From Bacillota bacterium (GTDB lineage: Bacteria; Bacillota; Clostridia; Lachnospirales; Anaerotignaceae): a stretch of DNA of 64,000 nucleotides. Below are positions 60,901-64,000 of the stretch, piece after piece (the first letter of the stretch is position 1; each line of letters begins with the position of its first letter). Under the pieces are notes generated by a model. It had not been told where the DNA came from. It was given only the letters and a program-made list of their open reading frames with translations, and did no database searches. Made by a program: the position numbers and the translations under genes. The stretch spans positions 207,751 through 271,750 of the forward strand of contig JAHZDZ010000001.1 in NCBI GenBank assembly GCA_019422105.1, in the 5' to 3' direction.

Positions 60901-61049
60901 AATGTTACAGCGTCAAATATTGTTGTCTTGCCGCTTCCCGTATCTCCTGTAATTAAAAACAGGCCACTGTCTCCAAACCTGCCAAAATCAATCTCACATT
61001 CCCCCGAGTAGGGGCCGAAAGCGCTTATTTTCAAATTCAATGGCCTCAT
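57915..61049 (-). CDS. sbcC: Exonuclease subunit SbcC (Rad50-like)
   Basis: A 1044-residue SMC-like ATPase that with SbcD processes hairpins and blocked DNA ends. N-terminal ATPase half with Walker A TGDTGSGKTT (about residue 35), very long coiled coils, a central zinc hook CPVCGSANHP (about residue 525) and the C-terminal half with signature VKSLSGGESFKASLSLALGL and Walker B TMFIDEGFGSLD. Its ATG overlaps the sbcD stop by 4 bases. Confidence 0.96.
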   Translation of the reverse strand: MRPLNLKISAFGPYSGECEIDFGRFGDSGLFLITGDTGSGKTTIFDAVTFALFGESSGNIRTADTLRSDFAGEEAETYVELSFSHKEGRYLVRRNPKYMRRRKGSSKMTQKGADADLFLPDGQVISGMGRVTAEVTKLLGIDYRQFKQIAMIAQGEFLKLLLAESKERADIFRKVFNTDLYLELQERLKEKEKTLREKRTEIQRNILQLESDFLCAEDEELGRLISEKNIHLSPQIFAAIQKRNRQEENILKPLKKKEEDFGVMWSGLISDIALAEERNQKFLEWENEKKRLQSFEEKKDFYGALSKQIETGEIILSSIVPLENSYLQAKAEKEKLEEDIRIRENGIAAYKEDFLGAEQLFGEETAREKEREETAAFIQRLEQSMASYDTLQSLERAMQVKEKELQRAAKSLRETADRQTALEKEEKQKKEAYTGLDGAEAERVKAEGKLALLEENRNSLLELQKNIMNVWKMKKEEGGLQKEYGKSEKVYQKLNEAFEQKEIAFLRAQAGIMAATLEEGMPCPVCGSANHPQKAQLTGEVSTEAEINRLKKERDESHKELQELSKTLNTIKTRCETILKNLRENAEKLLGNLDAIRNIPELARLLEAKLDEKNTEAENGKKELEALKKQEALRQVLEKGLEALEKSRNTLEKERKEKEGQIGEIEKSLGSDQGRLEEIRKALTYPSKEAALRVLEDNKNLLSRLRAAFDKAQREYHDKKTKLSQQIAVLQKEQERLLDVKKNYEKQEKSFSDALKNYGFQEAQEYREGVKTADELKKMRDELQKFHSEFNLSQKRCTDFQRELKDKQVMDLDCLRARRELLEKDRELLNNQIVSLHSRLETNKRIEVKLGEYIRQMERTEKEYIMVQDLSNTANGTLTGKQKLAFEQYVQASYFRQIIQEANKRLDMMTGGRFVLLRKEDASDLRSQSGLEIDVLDNYTGKVRTVKSLSGGESFKASLSLALGLSDVIQRHSGGVEIDTMFIDEGFGSLDSESLEQAVNALYQLSQGRRLVGIISHVSELKERIDKKIIVKKGIDGSSVKIEA

Positions 61050-62197
61050 GCCTCAACGCCCCCCATTTCTTCCAGAATGCGCTTGACCAAAGCGCACTCC
61101 TCCTCTGTCATCTGCGTATTGTTACGGTTATAGTAAAACTCCTGAAATAACTCCAACGGCCCCTTTTGGGATACATCGCCGCTGGCAGCTGTTTTGGAAT
61201 CCTCCGCCTCGGCACTTCTCCTGCTTTCAAAATCCAGCTTCATCAGGTTTGGATAAAACACCCGCAGCTTTTCCACCGGATCCAATATGGTATTTTCATC
61301 TGTCAGTGTTACCTGTATGTAGTCCAGAGGATTGCCCTCCCTCACAATATCCTCCCTTGTAATCTCCTCAAAACAACCTTTGATTTGACGCATATCCCTA
61401 AGAGGAACAAGGGGAATTTTTTCAAATTCAACCTTTCCCTTCTCCTTCATCTCAAGAAGTGTCACAGATTTATTCTGTCTTGCCTCCGAGAAAGAATACT
61501 TTAAGGGCGAGCCGGCGTAGCGTATTGTCGGCCGTCCCACAAACTGCGGCCCATGAATATGTCCAAGGGCCACATAGTCAAAACCCTCAAAAACAGAGCA
61601 ATTGACATCATCAAGCCCTCCCAGGGAAAGCTCAGAATCACTTCTTATAACCTCACTGCCGGCGTTTGTAACAAATTGGTGTGCAATCAATAGATTCCTC
61701 TCATTCAAGTTCAGTTTCACATGTCCCATCACTGTTCTGACGGCCCTTTCATAGGAGGAGGAGTCTTCCTTCGGATAAAGAACGGAAACATTCGCCGGCC
61801 GCAGAAAGGGCATACAGTAAACATTTAAAATACCATACGAATCTCCATAGCGAAAGCCTCTCAGCCCCCCCTGACAGGAGGAAACGATATGAAGTCCCCG
61901 CTCCTCCATAATCCGGCTGCCGAAGCTTAAACGTTCTGCCGAATCGTGATTGCCGCTGATCAGAAATATTTCCTTTTTCCGCTCTATGAGTCCTGTCAAA
62001 AATTCATCCAGTACCTCAACGGCCTCGCCTGAGGGAATACTCTTATCATAGACGTCGCCTGCAATGATAACCCCTTCCGGCCCTGTTTCATCTACAATCC
62101 TCAAAATTTCCTTCAATATATAAATCTGATCCTCAATCATGCTAAACTCATTGACCCGCTTGCCGATATGCAGATCCCCCGTATGCAAAAAACGCAT
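61046..62197 (-). CDS. sbcD: Exonuclease subunit SbcD (Mre11-like)
   Basis: A 383-residue metallophosphoesterase nuclease: FLHTGDLHIGKRV, VIIAGDVYDKSIPSG, LISGNHDSAERLSF, LIAHQFV and VALGHIHGPQ give the complete set of metal-binding motifs. The C-terminal ~100 residues form the capping and SbcC-binding region. Start ATG with AAAGGAGG upstream. First gene of the sbcD-sbcC operon. Confidence 0.96.
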   Translation of the reverse strand: MRFLHTGDLHIGKRVNEFSMIEDQIYILKEILRIVDETGPEGVIIAGDVYDKSIPSGEAVEVLDEFLTGLIERKKEIFLISGNHDSAERLSFGSRIMEERGLHIVSSCQGGLRGFRYGDSYGILNVYCMPFLRPANVSVLYPKEDSSSYERAVRTVMGHVKLNLNERNLLIAHQFVTNAGSEVIRSDSELSLGGLDDVNCSVFEGFDYVALGHIHGPQFVGRPTIRYAGSPLKYSFSEARQNKSVTLLEMKEKGKVEFEKIPLVPLRDMRQIKGCFEEITREDIVREGNPLDYIQVTLTDENTILDPVEKLRVFYPNLMKLDFESRRSAEAEDSKTAASGDVSQKGPLELFQEFYYNRNNTQMTEEECALVKRILEEMGGVEA

Positions 62198-62288
62198 GTC
62201 CCCTACCTCCTTTGACCTTTGACACCCCTAATTTCGTCTGACGCTTTCTGTTTCACGAAAAGAAAAGCTTATGCAATTTGTTTTCCCC

Positions 62289-63281
62289 TCAAAATGCTTC
62301 TCTGCACAGCTTCGTCCATCCGTTGTTTTCCCGATACCATTCCACCGTTTTCTGAAGCCCCTCCTCAAAGGACATTTCGGCCTGCCAGCCTGTTTTTATC
62401 TTCAGCTTGCTGCTGTCAAGGGCATACCGCAAATCATGTCCCGGCCTGTCCTTTGTAAATTCAACCACATCACGGCTTCTATTTAATAGCTTCAAAACTC
62501 CGCTTATAACCTCCAGATTTGTCCTCTCGCAGTTTGCTCCGATATTGTAGACCTCTCCGGGTGTTCCCTTCTCCAGTACCGCGTCAATAGCACGGCAGTG
62601 ATCCTTCACATAAATCCAGTCCCTCACATTTTTCCCCGTACCGTAAACAGACATTTTTTTCCCTTCCAGAGCACGCAGAATAGACAGGGGTATCAGCTTC
62701 TCCCTGTGCTGGTAAGGGCCGTAATTATTTGAGCAGCGGGATATTGTGACAGGAAGCCCGTAAGTTCTGAAATACGACAGGCAAAGGAGATCCGCTGCTG
62801 CCTTAGAGGCAGCATAAGGATTGCTGGGTTTCAAGGGCGACTCCTCCGTAAAAAGCAAGTCGGGCCTGTCAAGGGGCAAATCACCGTAAACCTCATCCGT
62901 TGAAACCTGATGAAACCTATTCACACCGTATTTCAAAGCCGCGTCCAGCAGCACACCGCACCCCTCTGTGTTGGTTTTCAAAAAAAGAGCCGGATTTTTA
63001 ATAGAATTATCCACATGACTTTCCGCTGCAAAATTAACAACTACATTCGGCTTATAGCATTGAAAAATGTCTTCTATAAATTGCTGTCTGCAAATATCGC
63101 CTTTTATAAAAGTATAGTCTCCCCACGCCCCGGCCATCTCAAGGGTCCTGGGATTTCCTGCATAGGTCATGGCGTCAACACAGATTACCTCTATATCCTT
63201 TCTTTTCTGAAGTATATATTCCAAAAAATTGCCGCCGATAAATCCGGCGCCGCCGCAAAGTAAAAGCTTCATTGTATCCAT
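62289..63281 (-). CDS. rfbB: dTDP-glucose 4,6-dehydratase
   Basis: A 330-residue short-chain dehydrogenase of the RmlB family: NAD-binding GGAGFIGGNFLEYIL, NFAAESHVDNSI, catalytic Thr/Asp/Glu in STDEVYGD, YxxxK in NPYAASKAAADLL, and NNYGPYQHREKLIP. It makes dTDP-4-keto-6-deoxyglucose, precursor of rhamnose and other deoxysugars. The other rml genes are not adjacent, so it may work with a distant set. The start may be 63281 or an internal ATG at 63272 (MKLLLCGG). Confidence 0.93.
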   Translation of the reverse strand: MDTMKLLLCGGAGFIGGNFLEYILQKRKDIEVICVDAMTYAGNPRTLEMAGAWGDYTFIKGDICRQQFIEDIFQCYKPNVVVNFAAESHVDNSIKNPALFLKTNTEGCGVLLDAALKYGVNRFHQVSTDEVYGDLPLDRPDLLFTEESPLKPSNPYAASKAAADLLCLSYFRTYGLPVTISRCSNNYGPYQHREKLIPLSILRALEGKKMSVYGTGKNVRDWIYVKDHCRAIDAVLEKGTPGEVYNIGANCERTNLEVISGVLKLLNRSRDVVEFTKDRPGHDLRYALDSSKLKIKTGWQAEMSFEEGLQKTVEWYRENNGWTKLCREAF

Positions 63282-63344
63282 CTTCTCTCTAAGTTATAGT
63301 AGGGACACTGCACCAAAATAAACAAATACAAACAGCCTCTCAAG

Positions 63345-63560
63345 ACTCTTCAGGCTGTCAATAAACCTATTTAACCAATAAATAAATGGGGTTCGGGGCG
63401 CAACGCCCCGAGTGGAATTCGCCAAATGGACTTTGCCTATTTGACGGTTTCCCACATATGTTATTTGCGGAAAGCTCTGGAAAAAAAGTCCTGAATTCAG
63501 GGGATTGACGATAGTATCCTTGTGTAAAAAAACAGGGCTTTATACTTCTGTTTTATTCTA
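63345..63560. repeat. Dispersed repeat family A, copy 2
   Basis: Carries CAGGCTGTCAATAAACCT, GGACTTTGCCTATTTGACGG, AGGGGATTGACGATAG and AAACAGGGCTTTATACTTC in the same order as the copy at 3230-3425. This copy also has a GGGGCG/CGCCCC hairpin (63391-63410). No ORF; lies upstream of rfbB. The block AGCCTCTCAAG occurs just before it (63336) and again at 63596. Confidence 0.6.
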
Positions 63561-63776
63561 AAAAGTCCCGGAAGGACTTTTTTGACATTTGAATAGCCTC
63601 TCAAGGCTTTTTGCGGTTATTATTTCCGAAAGCTTTTTCGCCCTGATTGGGCAGCAGCCTTTCTTTTCTGTTTTTCTTCCCCCATCACACTATTCTTAAC
63701 CGAAACCAAGCAGGCCGGTTTAAAATAATTTTACCATCAGGGCATAACCTTTGCACCATAAAAATTTAAGCAGATA

Positions 63777-63805
63777 TTGGTATGCTTCCCATATACTGAT
63801 ATTAT
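63777..63805 (+). promoter_or_regulatory. Promoter reading off the right edge
   Basis: TTGGTA (63777-63782), 17-bp spacer, TATTAT (63800-63805) on the plus strand, followed by a structured leader and no complete gene before the window ends. Confidence 0.6.
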
Positions 63806-63811
63806 AACAAT

Positions 63812-64000
63812 ATTTTCGTATAGGAGGCGCTTTCGACCTTCAAGCCTCTGAGGGGATAAATTGGAGCCGGAAGAAAATTTCTGCTTACAGCATGAAACGC
63901 CTTGGCGCTGCTCACACTTTTCAGGCAGCTCATTACGAAAAAGTCCTTTTACGCAGCAAAACACCTGTCTGAATACCCTTTTCGTATCCGGACAGGTGTT
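63812..64000 (+). promoter_or_regulatory. Structured 5' leader, possible riboswitch or attenuator (runs off the edge)
   Basis: About 190 nt after the promoter. A long-range helix AGGCGCTTTC/GAAACGCCT (with a bulged C, 63824-63920) encloses a GC-rich domain with CCTC/GAGG and AAATT/AATTT helices; then GCTGC/GCAGC, and finally AACACCTGTC/GACAGGTGTT (63959-64000), a 10-bp terminator-like stem cut by the window edge. I could not assign it to a known riboswitch class. An open frame through it has no start codon near the GGAGG and looks incidental. Confidence 0.4.

Noticed and set aside
63737..63964. 75-codon minus-strand frame near the right edge.
   Set aside because: No ribosome binding site or family match; it is antisense to the promoter and structured leader, which explain the region better.
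63812..64000. Lysine riboswitch, suggested by GGAGGCGC and CTGAGGGGA.
   Set aside because: The conserved GCCGAAG and ACTGTCA elements of that class are missing, so I left the leader unclassified.

Overview
This window looks like chromosomal DNA of a low-GC Gram-positive anaerobe of the class Clostridia, most likely near the Lachnospirales. The grounds are the SpoIIA/SpoIIE-type signalling proteins, a small clostridial 2[4Fe-4S] ferredoxin, a butyrate-type bcd-etfB-etfA block with a thiolase, the MazG-like/gdpP/rplI/dnaB neighbourhood, strong GGAGG ribosome binding sites, and a Gram-positive type IV pilus locus with no secretin. No tRNA, rRNA, integrase, transposase or CRISPR array was seen. 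The taxonomic call is inference.

Layout. 1-5.9 kb: core transcription/translation block on the minus strand (rpmG-secE-nusG-rplK-rplA, then a separately promoted L10 leader-rplJ-rplL, then separately promoted rpoB running off the left edge). 5.9-9.4 kb: a TSCPD protein and a Fur-family regulator, back to back with a zinc-type ABC importer (znuA-znuC-znuB), from overlapping divergent promoters. 9.4-11.8 kb: an aldo/keto reductase carrying an Fe-S domain, a DtxR-family regulator and a ferredoxin. 12-17.2 kb: pheA, MazG-like protein, gdpP, rplI, dnaB. 17.4-19.8 kb: a partner-switching module (STAS antagonist, two HATPase proteins, a response-regulator phosphatase). 19.8-25.8 kb: a GAF/PAS sensor with DUF58 and MoxR, then an AI-2E-family permease and a CPBP protease.

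26.5-43.7 kb is the most distinctive part: a type IV pilus locus. One minus-strand operon encodes PilB, PilT, PilC, major pilin PilA, a minor pilin, PilD, PilM, PilN, PilO and a 56-residue protein. A divergent plus-strand operon starts with a 2133-residue protein that has a normal prepilin N-terminus fused to three large GLUG-type repeat modules, followed by a GspK/PilX-like protein without Glu5, a PilV-like and a PilW-like minor pilin. The inferred product is a pilus tip complex carrying a giant adhesin.

43.9-52 kb: trmB, an XRE regulator/SLOG protein pair, a large acidic-linker protein, rsmA, a COG2426 membrane protein, and a five-gene operon (DUF1653, ArsC/Spx-like, AlkD-like, cbiK, lipoprotein). 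52.3-57.3 kb: thiolase and bcd-etfB-etfA. 57.9-63.3 kb: sbcC, sbcD and a dTDP-glucose 4,6-dehydratase. The right edge holds a promoter and a structured leader whose gene lies outside.

Intergenic DNA is unusually rich in dispersed and tandem hairpin repeats. At least two families occur in two copies each, an 87-bp tandem duplication lies near 49.1 kb, and a roughly 470-bp segment near 26 kb is bounded by inverted repeats.
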